Shown: positions 29,245 through 38,897, counted from the stretch's first letter. The stretch: 64,000 nt of DNA from Schleiferiaceae bacterium (GCA_018401735.1 JAGYKI010000001.1:209613-273612), one strand, 5' to 3'. The notes: generated by a model from the letters alone, not told the origin. Made by a program: numbers and translations.

Positions 29245-30708
29245 TTAAATTTCGCCGCTGCGTAAATAGGAACCGAACAGATCAGCGAAATTAAATCCTT
29301 CACGGATACGTTCTTTATTCAGTTTGGAGTATTCCGCCAAAGCCCATAATACCATTTCCATTAAAAAGTATTGATCTTCTTCGCTGGCTTCTGGCTGATG
29401 GGTTTTAATAAGCTTGGCCAAGGGTTTTACTGTGAGCAATGCTTTTTGATATTCACTGTCCGAATAGTCGAAATGTAAATCTACGGTATTGCTTTTACTA
29501 AACCAGGCGATGAGGTCGCGGTAGGGACTTTGCTCGTCGCTTGCTTTTAGTTTATCTAAATCGGGGAAGTATTTTGGGAAAAGAGTTTTAACGGCTAAAC
29601 CTATAAGCGATTCGGCCACCATGCCTGCGCCTTCTTGCTCACCTTCGTACACCAATTCTACCTTACCCGTAATGGCGGGGATAATGCCCATAAAATCGCT
29701 TAAACGCACGCGGGTATTAGCTGAGCCGCTGATTAATTGACGGCGTTCGGCAGTGCTTATTAAGTTTTCTAAGGCCGAAATAGTTAAGCGGGTAGAAACC
29801 CCACTTTTTGCGTCAACATATTCGTTATCGCGCGCTTCAAAAGCAATCTGTTCCAAGAGGTCTAAGGCGATATCAGGAATGCCAATATGCTCAGCTTGCT
29901 CTTGCTTTAATTTCGCTTCTTGAGAAGTAATTTTGCGTGCAATTTCTATCGTTTCTGGGTAGTGGGTTAAAATCTGGCTGCCAATACGATCTTTGAGAGG
30001 CGTAACAATAGATCCACGGTTGGTATAGTCTTCTGGGTTAGCGGTAAAGATGAATTGCAAATCGAGTTTTAAACGCAATTGAAATCCTCTAATTTGAATA
30101 TCGCCTTCTTGCAAAATATTAAACAATGCGACTTGGATGCGCGACTGTAAATCAGGCAGTTCGTTAATTACAAAAATACTGCGGTGGGCGCGGGGAATCA
30201 TCCCAAAATGTAAGGTGCGCTCATCCGAATAGGGTAATTTTAAACTAGCAGCCTTAATAGGATCGACATCACCTATTAGGTCGGCCACCGTAACATCGGG
30301 AGTAGCTAATTTTTCGTAATAACGCTCGCTGCGGTGTATCCACCGCAAGGGAGTAGCATCGCCTTTTTCAGCAATAATGTCTTTAGCAAAACGAGAAATA
30401 GGTTGAAGTGGGTCATCGTTTATTTCCGAACCAGCTACCGCTGGAATGTACTCGTCTAATAAATCCGTCATTTGCCTTGCCATACGTGTCTTGGCTTGAC
30501 CGCGTAAACCCAAGAAATTAATATTGTGACCCGCTAAAATAGCGCGTTCCACTTCGGGGATTACGCTGTCTTCATAACCATGAATTCCCGTAAAAACGGT
30601 GCTGCCCTTTTTTAAATGCTCAATTAAGTTTCTGCGTAGTTCTTCTTTAATGCTCTCTGGCTGATAGCCTGAAGCTTTTAATTCCCCGAGGGTTTTTATA
30701 TTTTTCAT
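29245..30708 (-). CDS. AAA+ ATPase, magnesium-chelatase ChlI/MoxR-like
   Basis: A 487-residue AAA+ ATPase with Walker A at 67-74 (GLRGQAKT), a Walker B-like RSIFVINELPDL, and sensor-type FTANPEDYTNRG. These place it with ChlI/MoxR/RavA ATPases. Here Walker B has IFVINE in place of the usual DE pair, so Asn replaces the first acid. Paired with the VWA gene 3 bp upstream, it should form an ATPase/VWA remodelling complex that inserts a cofactor or matures a target; no chlorophyll genes are present, so a chelatase role is unlikely. Confidence 0.88.
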   Translation of the reverse strand: MKNIKTLGELKASGYQPESIKEELRRNLIEHLKKGSTVFTGIHGYEDSVIPEVERAILAGHNINFLGLRGQAKTRMARQMTDLLDEYIPAVAGSEINDDPLQPISRFAKDIIAEKGDATPLRWIHRSERYYEKLATPDVTVADLIGDVDPIKAASLKLPYSDERTLHFGMIPRAHRSIFVINELPDLQSRIQVALFNILQEGDIQIRGFQLRLKLDLQFIFTANPEDYTNRGSIVTPLKDRIGSQILTHYPETIEIARKITSQEAKLKQEQAEHIGIPDIALDLLEQIAFEARDNEYVDAKSGVSTRLTISALENLISTAERRQLISGSANTRVRLSDFMGIIPAITGKVELVYEGEQEGAGMVAESLIGLAVKTLFPKYFPDLDKLKASDEQSPYRDLIAWFSKSNTVDLHFDYSDSEYQKALLTVKPLAKLIKTHQPEASEEDQYFLMEMVLWALAEYSKLNKERIREGFNFADLFGSYLRSGEI

Positions 30709-30711
30709 TGT

Positions 30712-31818
30712 TTAACGAATGGTTCTTTTGCGGTTGTTTTCATAATCTTGAAAGATAAACTCTCCCAATCCTTTTAAGCCAGTGTAAAAGGCCTTGCCTT
30801 TATTGGCTTGGGTGAAGTTTTGGATAAACTGCTGTAGATAAGGATCTTGCGCAATCATAAAAGTGGTGATAGGAATATTAGCGCGGCGGCAAGCGGCCGC
30901 GCGATTGTAACATTTGTTGACAATCACATCATCGAGGCCAAAACTGTTTTTATAATAGCTGCCGTCGGGCTCGTGTAAGCAGCTAGGCTTGCCGTCGGTA
31001 ATCATAAAGATTTGCTTGTTGGAGTTTTTCTTGCGGCGCAAAAGGTCCATCGCTAAATCTAGGCCCGCCACAGTATTGGTGTGATAAGGCCCTACTTTTA
31101 AATAGGGCACTTCCTCCAATTCAATTTGCCAGGCATCATTGCCAAAAACAATAATATCGAGGGTATCTTTCGGGTATTTACTCTTTATGAACTCCGCTAA
31201 GGCTAAAGCTACGCGCTTGGCTGGGGTGATGCGGTCTTCGCCGTAAAGAATCATGGAATGACTGATGTCAATCATTAAGACCGTACTCAGCTGCGCTTTG
31301 TGAAATTCTTCGCGCACCACTAAATCATCGTGACGCAGATCCAAATTGTCGATACCATTATTAGCGTAAGCATTTTTAATGCTTTGGTTCATGTCAATCT
31401 GATTGAGAGAATCACCAAATTGAAAAGGCTTTAAATTGCTGCTGCTTTCATCTCCGGGACCAGTCTTATTGGTTTGGTGATTGCCTTGCTGGCCTTTCTT
31501 GAGTTTCCCAAAAACTTGCTCTAAGGCGCTTTTGCGGATAGATCGCTCGGTTTTTGCAGTGATACTTAATCCACCCTCGCCGTCACCATTATCAATTTCT
31601 TCGCGTAAAAAGCCCTTCTTTTTAAGATCTTCTAAAAAATCGTCGATCGTATATTCAGCCGTGGTGAGATTGTATTCTTTATCCAATTCACGCAGCCATT
31701 CGATAGATTCATCCACATCGCCAGAGGTATGCAGTAAAAGCTCTTTGAAAATGCCAAAAAGCTTTTCAAAAGGTGTCTGGTTTTTACCGGTAAACTCGCT
31801 AAAACGTATTCCGCGCAT
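30712..31818 (-). CDS. VWA-domain protein partnering the AAA+ ATPase
   Basis: A 368-residue protein with a C-terminal von Willebrand A domain. The MIDAS motif is Asp184-x-Ser186-x-Ser188 in MIDISHSM, with the later FMITDGKPS. The N-terminal half is acidic and glycine-rich in the middle (about 70-125). In MoxR-VWA or ChlI-ChlD pairs the VWA protein recognises the substrate and the ATPase remodels it. Only 3 bp separates it from the ATPase gene, and a small conserved gene precedes it by 43 bp. Confidence 0.9.
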   Translation of the reverse strand: MRGIRFSEFTGKNQTPFEKLFGIFKELLLHTSGDVDESIEWLRELDKEYNLTTAEYTIDDFLEDLKKKGFLREEIDNGDGEGGLSITAKTERSIRKSALEQVFGKLKKGQQGNHQTNKTGPGDESSSNLKPFQFGDSLNQIDMNQSIKNAYANNGIDNLDLRHDDLVVREEFHKAQLSTVLMIDISHSMILYGEDRITPAKRVALALAEFIKSKYPKDTLDIIVFGNDAWQIELEEVPYLKVGPYHTNTVAGLDLAMDLLRRKKNSNKQIFMITDGKPSCLHEPDGSYYKNSFGLDDVIVNKCYNRAAACRRANIPITTFMIAQDPYLQQFIQNFTQANKGKAFYTGLKGLGEFIFQDYENNRKRTIR

Positions 31819-31861
31819 GCTTTGTATTAATAGTTAAATGACAAGCTTGCTGTCAAATTGT

Positions 31862-32116
31862 TTAATTGATTGAGCCTGTTACGCGTTTCATAAAGTTATT
31901 GAGCGCTTCTTTGCGTGCAGTACCTGTTTTCATGTCTTTATGGACTTCAATGGCGCCGTAAAAGTTAGAAAGTAATTCGCCAATTACGTCGAGCTCTTCG
32001 TCTTTTATTCCCTTGGCATCGGCCATGTGCTCTAAAAATTCGATGGTTTCGTGTACCCAATCTTCGTCGTTGGCTTCTATAAAATCTACGGCGTGCTTAA
32101 TTATTGGTAATCTCAT
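31862..32116 (-). CDS. Small conserved protein, 84 aa (DUF6952-like)
   Basis: A helical, acidic protein starting MRLPIIKHAVDFIEANDEDW, with KDEELDVIGELLSNFYGAIEV in the middle and a basic C-terminus. It resembles a small Bacteroidota family I recall as DUF6952. It heads the minus-strand group with the VWA and AAA+ genes, so a link with that complex is possible but unproven. Confidence 0.65.
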   Translation of the reverse strand: MRLPIIKHAVDFIEANDEDWVHETIEFLEHMADAKGIKDEELDVIGELLSNFYGAIEVHKDMKTGTARKEALNNFMKRVTGSIN

Positions 32117-32275
32117 GATGTAATTATTTTGACAACAAATTTAATATTAGTTCTAATGATGTCTTTGTAGATTTGATTAGCAAAATCTATTTAACTATAA
32201 TTTTAATACTTAGATATCTCCCGTAGAGGGATTAACTTCGCCTCATTATCCTCCATTTAAATTTGAGAGCGCAAT

Positions 32276-32683
32276 ATGGCAATCACATCAAAATTACAAT
32301 ACTTAGGCGCATTACGCTTAGAGGCAGAGCACTTAAAATCGGGAAATACCTTTATCACCGATGCGCCTACTGATAATCAGGGCAAAGGCGAAGCTTTTTC
32401 ACCTACCGATACTTTGGCAACCGCCCTTGGTGCTTGTATGATTACCGTAATGGGTATTAGAGCGGTAGAAGAAGGTTTCGATTTAGAAGACTGTTCTGCC
32501 ACCGTACAAAAAGTAATGCATTCCGATCCACGTAGAGTAGGAGAAGTGCACGTAAAGGTGAGTCTTAAAGCCAATTGCGATGCGAAAATGCAAAAGATAT
32601 TGGAAGGAATCGGACGTAATTGTCCTGTGGCCAAAAGCTTGCATCCCGATTTAAAACAGGTGATTAGCTTTGAGTGGACTTAG
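32276..32683 (+). CDS. OsmC/Ohr-family peroxidase-like protein
   Basis: A 135-residue OsmC-fold protein. The two redox cysteines are in the expected places, Cys54 (LGACMITVMG) on the central helix and Cys116 (GIGRNCPVAKSL). OsmC proteins reduce organic hydroperoxides, normally as dimers in the cytoplasm. It converges on the radical SAM gene, 12 bp apart. Confidence 0.9.
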   Translation: MAITSKLQYLGALRLEAEHLKSGNTFITDAPTDNQGKGEAFSPTDTLATALGACMITVMGIRAVEEGFDLEDCSATVQKVMHSDPRRVGEVHVKVSLKANCDAKMQKILEGIGRNCPVAKSLHPDLKQVISFEWT

Positions 32684-32695
32684 TTTTAACTAATC

Positions 32696-33769
32696 CTAAA
32701 AATCTAAACTAAACTGCCCTTTCGGGAGATGGATAAAATCATCTTGATTGAATGTAAAGACTGGTTTTTCGGCGAAGTACTTTCGCTTGGCTAAGTTGAT
32801 GGTGGCTCTGATCTGTTCGGCTAAGGGGCCTTCACCGCGCATTCTTCTACCCGCCTCAAAATCTTCTAAATTTCCGCCATGGCATTGGGCAATGAGGCTA
32901 AGTACCTTTTCTTTCCGGTCTGGGAAATGTTCTTGCAACCATTGACTGAAAAGCGGTACCAAAGGGCCATTGAGGCGCACTATAGTATAGCCTAATTCAC
33001 TCGCGCCCATTTCGGCGGCTCGCTGAGCGAGGTCTAATACTTCATGACTGTTTAGCCCGGGGATAATAGGCGCAATCATAATCCCCACGGGAATATCATT
33101 CGCGGCCAGCAGCTCCATACTCTCGAAGCGTTTTTTAATAGTCGCAGTGCGCGGTTCTAGTTTGGAGCGCAGTTTTTCATCAAGGGTATTAATAGAAAAA
33201 GCCACTTTTACGAGACGATCCTCATTGAGGCGCTTGAGCAAATCAATATCTCTTTGTATTAAAGCATTTTTCGTTAAAATGCCCACTGGGTTTTTATATT
33301 CGAGGAATACCTTTAAAAGATCGCGTGTAATTTTAAAGTCTTTTTCAGCCGGTTGATAGCAATCGGTATTACCGCTTAAAAAGATAGGCTCGCCCCGCCA
33401 AGATTTGCTCTGTAGCTTACTGCGCAGTAGATGCGCCGCATTTTCCTTTACCAGTATTTTTCCTTCGAAATCGAGGCCAGCGCTATAGCCCCAATAATTA
33501 TGACTTTCACGCGCATAACAATAAGAGCAGCCATGTTCGCAACCTTGGTAGGGATTAAGACTCCATTGATGATCAATGTCGGGGCTTTTTACAGCATTAA
33601 CAATGCTTTTAGCTTTCAATTTAATGAAGCTCGTTTTTAATTTTTCTAAGGGCTCTCCACTTTGGTAGAGATGCTCGAGGAAACTATCATCTTCTTCGTA
33701 AGCGTCTTTATCAAAGGGATTGCTAATATTGCTGCCGCTACCTCGGCCCACGGTATTTTTACTTCTCAA
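32696..33769 (-). CDS. PA0069-family radical SAM protein (spore-photolyase-like)
   Basis: A 357-residue enzyme. The 4Fe-4S site CxxxCxxC is Cys77, Cys81 and Cys84 in GCEHGCSYCYARE, matching the PA0069/SplB-like group rather than the common CxxxCxxC with phi-C. A half TIM barrel follows. The activity is not known for PA0069 proteins. Its start lies inside the end of the S24 regulator gene (11-bp overlap), so the two are co-expressed. Confidence 0.88.
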   Translation of the reverse strand: MRSKNTVGRGSGSNISNPFDKDAYEEDDSFLEHLYQSGEPLEKLKTSFIKLKAKSIVNAVKSPDIDHQWSLNPYQGCEHGCSYCYARESHNYWGYSAGLDFEGKILVKENAAHLLRSKLQSKSWRGEPIFLSGNTDCYQPAEKDFKITRDLLKVFLEYKNPVGILTKNALIQRDIDLLKRLNEDRLVKVAFSINTLDEKLRSKLEPRTATIKKRFESMELLAANDIPVGIMIAPIIPGLNSHEVLDLAQRAAEMGASELGYTIVRLNGPLVPLFSQWLQEHFPDRKEKVLSLIAQCHGGNLEDFEAGRRMRGEGPLAEQIRATINLAKRKYFAEKPVFTFNQDDFIHLPKGQFSLDF

Positions 33770-34550
33770 GCTTTTGTTTTATTTGCTGCATATCCTTGCG
33801 CATTTCTTCCAAGCTTGCTAAGATTAAATTGTTTTCAGCGTCGCGAATATCCTGCTCTTGAGGTACTTGAAAGCTAAGCACTCCCTTGGCCAACCACAGT
33901 TCTAAAATTTGATCTCCTTCAAGGTAGTAAGGCTTATAATCGCGGTTATCCGATTTTAAAAGCAGGCGATTATTTTGCGCTAGTTCATTCTCCACTCGTT
34001 TATAGACAATACCGTCGTTGAGCGTGAGAAGAATATAACTCAGGTTGTTCTTTATGGAACGCCAGTCTTCCACAAATTCACCAATAATATAAGAGCCTGG
34101 TTGCACGGGTAACATGGAGTCGCCTTCAATTTGAAATATTCGTAAAGTACCACTTTGCTGCAGTTCGGGTAGGGGCAAACTAATCGCCTTAAGACTTTCT
34201 ATATATTCACTATCGGCATAACCCTGCGTATAACCCGCGGCTGCTTTCTGTGGAATAAGGCTAATTAGTTCATCACCATTCGCTTCCGTGGCCACTGATA
34301 AAATGCGCAAATTACCAGTACTGCTAACCTTACTTGGGGCCTTTTTATCAAGCGGTTTATTTAAAAGGTCATCTAGGGAAACCTTAAAAATATGACAAAG
34401 AATTTGCAGGGTTGCTAGCCTTGGTTCGCTGCGTGCCTCTTCATAAGCGCCAATAAGACTGCGATTAACTTTAAGAGTATTCGCCAGGTCTGCTTGGGTC
34501 CAGTTTTTTTGCTTGCGCAAGATGCGCAGATTAGAGCCGAGGTAATTCAC
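33759..34550 (-). CDS. XRE-HTH / S24 peptidase transcriptional regulator (LexA-like)
   Basis: An N-terminal XRE helix-turn-helix (NLRILRKQKNWTQADLANTL ... RSLIGAYEEAR) followed by a LexA/CI-type S24 domain. Numbered from the GTG start, the catalytic serine is Ser145 (IEGDSMLPV) and the lysine Lys184 (IVYKRV). A possible self-cleavage bond, Ala105-Gly106, lies in KAAAGY. A coiled tail ends the protein. I chose GTG at 34550: an ATG at 34595 is in frame but adds an AT-rich, promoter-like stretch (INFRILFILAKIFT). It may repress itself and the downstream radical SAM gene, and could respond to DNA damage. Confidence 0.82.
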   Translation of the reverse strand: MNYLGSNLRILRKQKNWTQADLANTLKVNRSLIGAYEEARSEPRLATLQILCHIFKVSLDDLLNKPLDKKAPSKVSSTGNLRILSVATEANGDELISLIPQKAAAGYTQGYADSEYIESLKAISLPLPELQQSGTLRIFQIEGDSMLPVQPGSYIIGEFVEDWRSIKNNLSYILLTLNDGIVYKRVENELAQNNRLLLKSDNRDYKPYYLEGDQILELWLAKGVLSFQVPQEQDIRDAENNLILASLEEMRKDMQQIKQKLEK

Positions 34551-34601
34551 TGTGAAAATTTTAGCTAAAATAAAAAGAATTCTAAAATTAATCACTTAAA
34601 T

Positions 34602-34630
34602 AAAAAAAAAGGAGCCCAATTGGACTCCTT
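34602..34630 (-). terminator. Terminator of the lipoprotein gene
   Basis: A near-perfect palindrome AAGGAG...CTCCTT (34609-34630) with a CAATTG centre. On the minus strand it is followed by a T run (34602-34608). Confidence 0.85.
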
Positions 34631-34651
34631 CTCTTAAAAACACTCTTAAAT

Positions 34652-35116
34652 TTAGAAGGTGTAATCAATTTTACCGTTGGTAAGTTGCAAGGTGTCGTTT
34701 GATGAAAAGCTAGTGGCATAGCAGCTAAAAGTCGCTCTCACTCCGGTAGAATCGTTGGTGCTTAAAACCATGGAACCTACTGGATTGTCGCTTAAAACCG
34801 AGTTATTGCGACGCACCGCTACGGTAACGATAGAAGTAGGAATATTGAAAGTGTTAACACTATCTCGGGGAATGAAAATTTGTAAGCTAATATTTGAATT
34901 TGCTTTAATAGCATTTATCTGAGTTACTAAAGATGTTTCAATAACCTGATTGATGTCACCGCGCCAAGATACCCCGTCGATTTCGACTTCAACTTCGTTA
35001 GACAAAGGTTGAACGGTAGGTTCCGCAGTGCTGTTCTCATCTGCATCGTCGCTACAGCTGGTAAAGGCAAGTCCGTAGGCTAAAAAAACTGCCCAAAGAG
35101 TTTTAGATAATTTCAT
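34652..35116 (-). CDS. Hypothetical lipoprotein, 154 aa
   Basis: The signal peptide ends at a lipobox FTSC (Cys21), followed by SDDADENS, an acidic stretch that in Bacteroidota can act as a lipoprotein export signal. The mature part looks all-beta (VEVEIDGVSWRGD ... LQLTNGKIDYTF). No homologue is recognised. It probably sits on the outer membrane. Single gene with its own terminator. Confidence 0.75.
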   Translation of the reverse strand: MKLSKTLWAVFLAYGLAFTSCSDDADENSTAEPTVQPLSNEVEVEIDGVSWRGDINQVIETSLVTQINAIKANSNISLQIFIPRDSVNTFNIPTSIVTVAVRRNNSVLSDNPVGSMVLSTNDSTGVRATFSCYATSFSSNDTLQLTNGKIDYTF

Positions 35117-35313
35117 AATTCTTCAATTTTATAGTATGGCTAAAATAATATCGCAATTAAACTAAGCTAAGCCCTAAATCGTTAAAACCGCAATACTTAT
35201 CAACAAAGAAAATTAAGGCCACCAGTAAAATTAAAACGGTGCGCAATTACATCAAAAATTAAGCTTGCAAGCCTGACTTAAATGCAATTTGAGGTCAAAA
35301 GCCTGTGTAATTT

Positions 35314-35366
35314 AACGTGAGTTCGACTAGAAGTCATAGCCTCAGATTTTACATCGAATTCACGTT
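35314..35366. mobile_element. 53-bp remnant of the inverted-repeat element (ends only)
   Basis: AACGTGAGTTCGACTAGAAG, then AGCCTCAGATTTT, then TCGAATTCACGTT. Both terminal repeats are present but the 210-bp interior is missing. It lies 8 bp before the stop of the ArsC-like gene. Confidence 0.8.
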
Positions 35367-35374
35367 AATTTAGC

Positions 35375-35977
35375 TCATTGAATTCTAGAGCCGAGGTAAA
35401 GGATTTCCTGGGCAATTTCAGCGCAACTAGCGTCGTAACTAGCCACTTCCATCGGGCTGTCATCCGCTGTTTTAGGATCTTTATAACTGAGGTTGAACTT
35501 TATTGCTGCCCCTGTTACTATAGGGCAAGCTTCCGAAGCTTCGTTGCAGGTCATTATTGCAATAAAATCGCTTTGCGGATTGCTAGGGTGTGAGTATACC
35601 TTGGAGAAAGCTTCGATGGGACTTAAACCTTTATCATACCTTATTTGGAAAAGCGGGTTGGCGCCAGCACTAACTTGTATTTCAAAACCGATACGGCTGA
35701 GGGCTTGTGCGGTGCGCGGATTTAAAGCGGTGGCTTCGGTGCCGCCTGAATAGCTCTTTACTTTTTTATTATGACCTAAATACTCGCTGATTATGTGCAT
35801 CCAAATTTGGGCAAAATGACTGCGACGACTGTTATGGGTGCAAATGAATATTAAGTCTTTGCTACTAGATTGATTAATGATTTTGGCTAATTGATCGAGC
35901 TTCGATTTTCTTTCGTCTTCTATGGGTTTGCAAATCTTGTCGAGATCTTCCAGATAATTTTTAATACTGCTAAACAT
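35375..35977 (-). CDS. LMW-phosphatase-fold arsenate-reductase-like protein (ArsC-like)
   Basis: A 200-residue protein of the LMW phosphatase/thioredoxin-coupled arsenate reductase fold. The P-loop is CTHNSRRS (Cys46, Arg52), and TCNEASEACPIV later in the chain supplies two cysteines spaced like the redox pair of pI258 ArsC. It is longer than ArsC by an N-terminal helix (1-40). Arsenate reduction is the likely activity, but no ars genes flank it. Confidence 0.78.
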   Translation of the reverse strand: MFSSIKNYLEDLDKICKPIEDERKSKLDQLAKIINQSSSKDLIFICTHNSRRSHFAQIWMHIISEYLGHNKKVKSYSGGTEATALNPRTAQALSRIGFEIQVSAGANPLFQIRYDKGLSPIEAFSKVYSHPSNPQSDFIAIMTCNEASEACPIVTGAAIKFNLSYKDPKTADDSPMEVASYDASCAEIAQEILYLGSRIQ

Positions 35978-36003
35978 GTCAGGGTTTTAAGGTTAATTCC
36001 AGG

Positions 36004-38784
36004 TTAGTAATAAGCTCTGCGCGCTCTATTAATAATGTTACCTAAATCAAAGTCAAGAACAAAACGGATATTGCTCAAATAATTTGCTTCTTGGTAAAAG
36101 TTTCTACTCTGATTTTGAATGGGTAAATAAATTTCAACAAAATCAGTTAAAAATGCAAGTCTAATACCATAATCCCAGTATTGATTTTCTTCAGTTAAGG
36201 CATAATCGCCAAATAAACCTAAGAAACTATAGAGTGGCACACTTACACTGCTGCTAAGCATAAACTGGTCGGAAAAAACATTAGTCTCACTTTTGAATCC
36301 GCCATCACTGGTAAAAAACTGACGGCTCCAAATGCCATCTTGGTCGCTGCGCCCAATAAGGTAGTAATCAAATAAATAATCGGGACTCCCGCTCAGTCCG
36401 AAGCTGTAAAAATTATCTTTTATCCCATCTGCTGCAAAGCGATTATAAAGGAAATAGCCACCAAAGCTGCGCCAGATTAGCCAGCGCTTATTTGGCAACA
36501 TCCATCGTTGATCCACTTCGGTGAAAATCTTCCCAAATTTATCGGCCGTTTCTAAATGAAATCGAAAAATCAAGGGTTTAAGAATATCGGTTTTTTCTAA
36601 GCGATAATTGGCATTGAATACACTAAAACTAGCGCTGCTTAATTCGTTAGTGCTGCCTTCAAAGTCTGAAGCAAGTTCACGGTCTACAATTACCCCGCGC
36701 AAGCGAATGGATTGAATATATGGACTGCGGGGACTTGGTTTGCGGATGCGAAAATTGATAGTGGGCGAAATGCGACTATAGGCTAAGTCTTCATCGTAAT
36801 GGTAATAGCGACTAAAAATGGCAAATTGTACTTGCCTAAAAAAGTTAGTTTTGGGCAAGGTGTGATTATAGCTAAACGAAGCGGACCCGGTTAAACTGCC
36901 CGTGCCGGTACTGTACTCGGGAATGATATTATACTCAAAAGGTTTTTGCACCAATAAGGAGCGATTAGAAAGAGAAGCCCCAATTAAGAGTTTGTCGTAG
37001 GCATTATAATAGAGGGTGGGCATATAAAATACTTGACTGGCTTCGGGTGCTTCGAAACTGTTGTAAAACTGAAAGCTTAATGGCTCGGCACGGGGTAGCA
37101 GCCAACGATTGTAGTAGGTATTATTTTTCTGATTGTACTCGGCGTGGCTAAGGTGTGCATTGACTACAATCTTATCAAAGTCTTCGTGGTATAACTGCAC
37201 GCTGCGCAAGCCTTCGTGCCCTTCAAACCACTCAGTTATAACCGCCTTTCCGTCTTTAAAGCCAGTAATAGAATAGGGCGTAATTAAATCGCCACTGTTG
37301 TACACTTTAGCAGTAGTAATGGTAGCACAGCGTTCGAAATCGCGTATTTGGTAATCGTAAATTTCGGCACTTTTCACGGTTTTGTCGAAAAACCAAGTAA
37401 GATCACGTCTTTCGAAGTAGCCAAAAGCGGTATTTAGACTGTTTGCTCCTACGAGCGCATCTGCCGACGAGCAATAACGAGCCATGGCCCTCTTAAAGTT
37501 AAGTTCACCAGTATAGGCTTGCAGGTGGGCCATATTAAGATAGGTTTTAGCCTGCACTACCGCTTCGTAATTAAGGCGCGAAAGATCTTGCACAGTGCTA
37601 TTTGGGGCTTGATCTAATCCTTGCCGCTGGAGAAATAAAAAGAGAAAGCGATTTTGATAAGCATAATCGAATTCGTCTAAAGCAAACAGTTTATCTAAAA
37701 TGAAGTTGCTGAAAGGGATCCAACGTTTTTGTGGATAGTATTGACGGATGAAATCGTATTTGTAAAAATAAGGAATGCCACGCGCCAACCAGGGTTCGCT
37801 AAAGCCATCTACACCTTGGTGATAGCGAAAAAAGGATTCGCCTTGGGCTTGCACCAAATCGCTGATTAGGGCAAAAGGATCTTTAGGAATCTCTAAGCTC
37901 AGGAGTTCTTCACTGTGATATTCGCCCTTTTTCTTTTCGAGGTAAAATATTTTGTGAAAGTAATTGAGGCTATCGTTTAGTTCAGACTTAAAATAACGCT
38001 TCGCTTGTTGACTCAAGAGAGCTACATTCTTGGCTAAACTTGAGTCACTTTGTAAGCTGTAAATGGTTTGATTAGCACTTAAAGTGTAGCTGTGAAACTG
38101 TGGGGCTAGGTGTAATTGTAAATTTCGGCTTTCGCCCTTAAAAATATAATTTCTACTGTTTCCCGCTGTGGATTGTGCCATTTCAGTAAGATTGGAAATA
38201 GCTTGTAGATAGTTGGGTAATTGCAGGTTAAGGGTAAAATTATCGCGATTCTGACAATGATCGAAATGGTAGGTAATCGGCCTTAGAAGCCATTCACCAT
38301 TGCGGTAGGGTGCAGGGCGAGGTAATAAATCAATTATGTGAATGGAGTTTTCGGCTAAGCCATTTCCAGTAAATCCTGCATCCGGTAAAGCCATTTCGAA
38401 GTCGAAGGAAATTTGCAGGCTATCATTACTTTTAATAGGAATTGCAAGAGCGAGAAATTCCTTTTCGCCAAGATTATGGCATTCCTCCCCATTTATAAGA
38501 AGATTGGTGATTTTCAAAAACCCCTTTGTCTCATTCCCAGCGAAGTGTAGGTCAACGTCTTGGTATTCCTTTAATTGATCGTTTAAGAAAGAGTTTTTCC
38601 AAGTATAAGCGCGTGAAGGAAAGTGCAGGTAAAGACTATCGCTGTGGGGACGAAACATATTGAAATAACTCGAACCCTTTAAAACACCGTCTTGATAGTC
38701 TAGGTTGTATTGGATTACTCGAGGCTGAGCCGCAAGACTAAAGTTGCTGATAAACAGAATTATTAGGAAAAAGCGCTTGTACAT
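36004..38784 (-). CDS. Exported M1-peptidase-like protein without zinc ligands, with C-terminal barrel-like region
   Basis: A 926-residue exported protein (signal peptide 1-19). Residues about 25-550 have the layout of Bacteroidota M1-family metallopeptidases: a beta-rich N-domain and then the peptidase core. Where active relatives have HExxH ... (N)ERxxPWMDEG, this one has VQAQGESFFRYHQGVDGFSE then PWLARGIPYFY (308-340), so the HExxH and the third ligand Glu are lost. From about 600 to the end, alternating aromatic beta strands ending NIINRARRAYY look like an outer-membrane barrel. It is likely a non-catalytic surface protein derived from a peptidase. Confidence 0.7.
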   Translation of the reverse strand: MYKRFFLIILFISNFSLAAQPRVIQYNLDYQDGVLKGSSYFNMFRPHSDSLYLHFPSRAYTWKNSFLNDQLKEYQDVDLHFAGNETKGFLKITNLLINGEECHNLGEKEFLALAIPIKSNDSLQISFDFEMALPDAGFTGNGLAENSIHIIDLLPRPAPYRNGEWLLRPITYHFDHCQNRDNFTLNLQLPNYLQAISNLTEMAQSTAGNSRNYIFKGESRNLQLHLAPQFHSYTLSANQTIYSLQSDSSLAKNVALLSQQAKRYFKSELNDSLNYFHKIFYLEKKKGEYHSEELLSLEIPKDPFALISDLVQAQGESFFRYHQGVDGFSEPWLARGIPYFYKYDFIRQYYPQKRWIPFSNFILDKLFALDEFDYAYQNRFLFLFLQRQGLDQAPNSTVQDLSRLNYEAVVQAKTYLNMAHLQAYTGELNFKRAMARYCSSADALVGANSLNTAFGYFERRDLTWFFDKTVKSAEIYDYQIRDFERCATITTAKVYNSGDLITPYSITGFKDGKAVITEWFEGHEGLRSVQLYHEDFDKIVVNAHLSHAEYNQKNNTYYNRWLLPRAEPLSFQFYNSFEAPEASQVFYMPTLYYNAYDKLLIGASLSNRSLLVQKPFEYNIIPEYSTGTGSLTGSASFSYNHTLPKTNFFRQVQFAIFSRYYHYDEDLAYSRISPTINFRIRKPSPRSPYIQSIRLRGVIVDRELASDFEGSTNELSSASFSVFNANYRLEKTDILKPLIFRFHLETADKFGKIFTEVDQRWMLPNKRWLIWRSFGGYFLYNRFAADGIKDNFYSFGLSGSPDYLFDYYLIGRSDQDGIWSRQFFTSDGGFKSETNVFSDQFMLSSSVSVPLYSFLGLFGDYALTEENQYWDYGIRLAFLTDFVEIYLPIQNQSRNFYQEANYLSNIRFVLDFDLGNIINRARRAYY

Positions 38785-38897
38785 ATAAAGCTGCCGGATA
38801 TAGGATTTTGCTTGGGCAAAAATGAGGAGAAATTTGCAATCCTCGTGCGAATCCTAGAACTGTCTCAGATATTAAATAAAGTCTACATAATTTTAAT

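Noticed and set aside
29245..31818. Magnesium chelatase for chlorophyll
   Set aside because: The ATPase is ChlI-like, but no bch, chl or other tetrapyrrole genes are in the window, and the VWA protein is the shorter MoxR-partner type.
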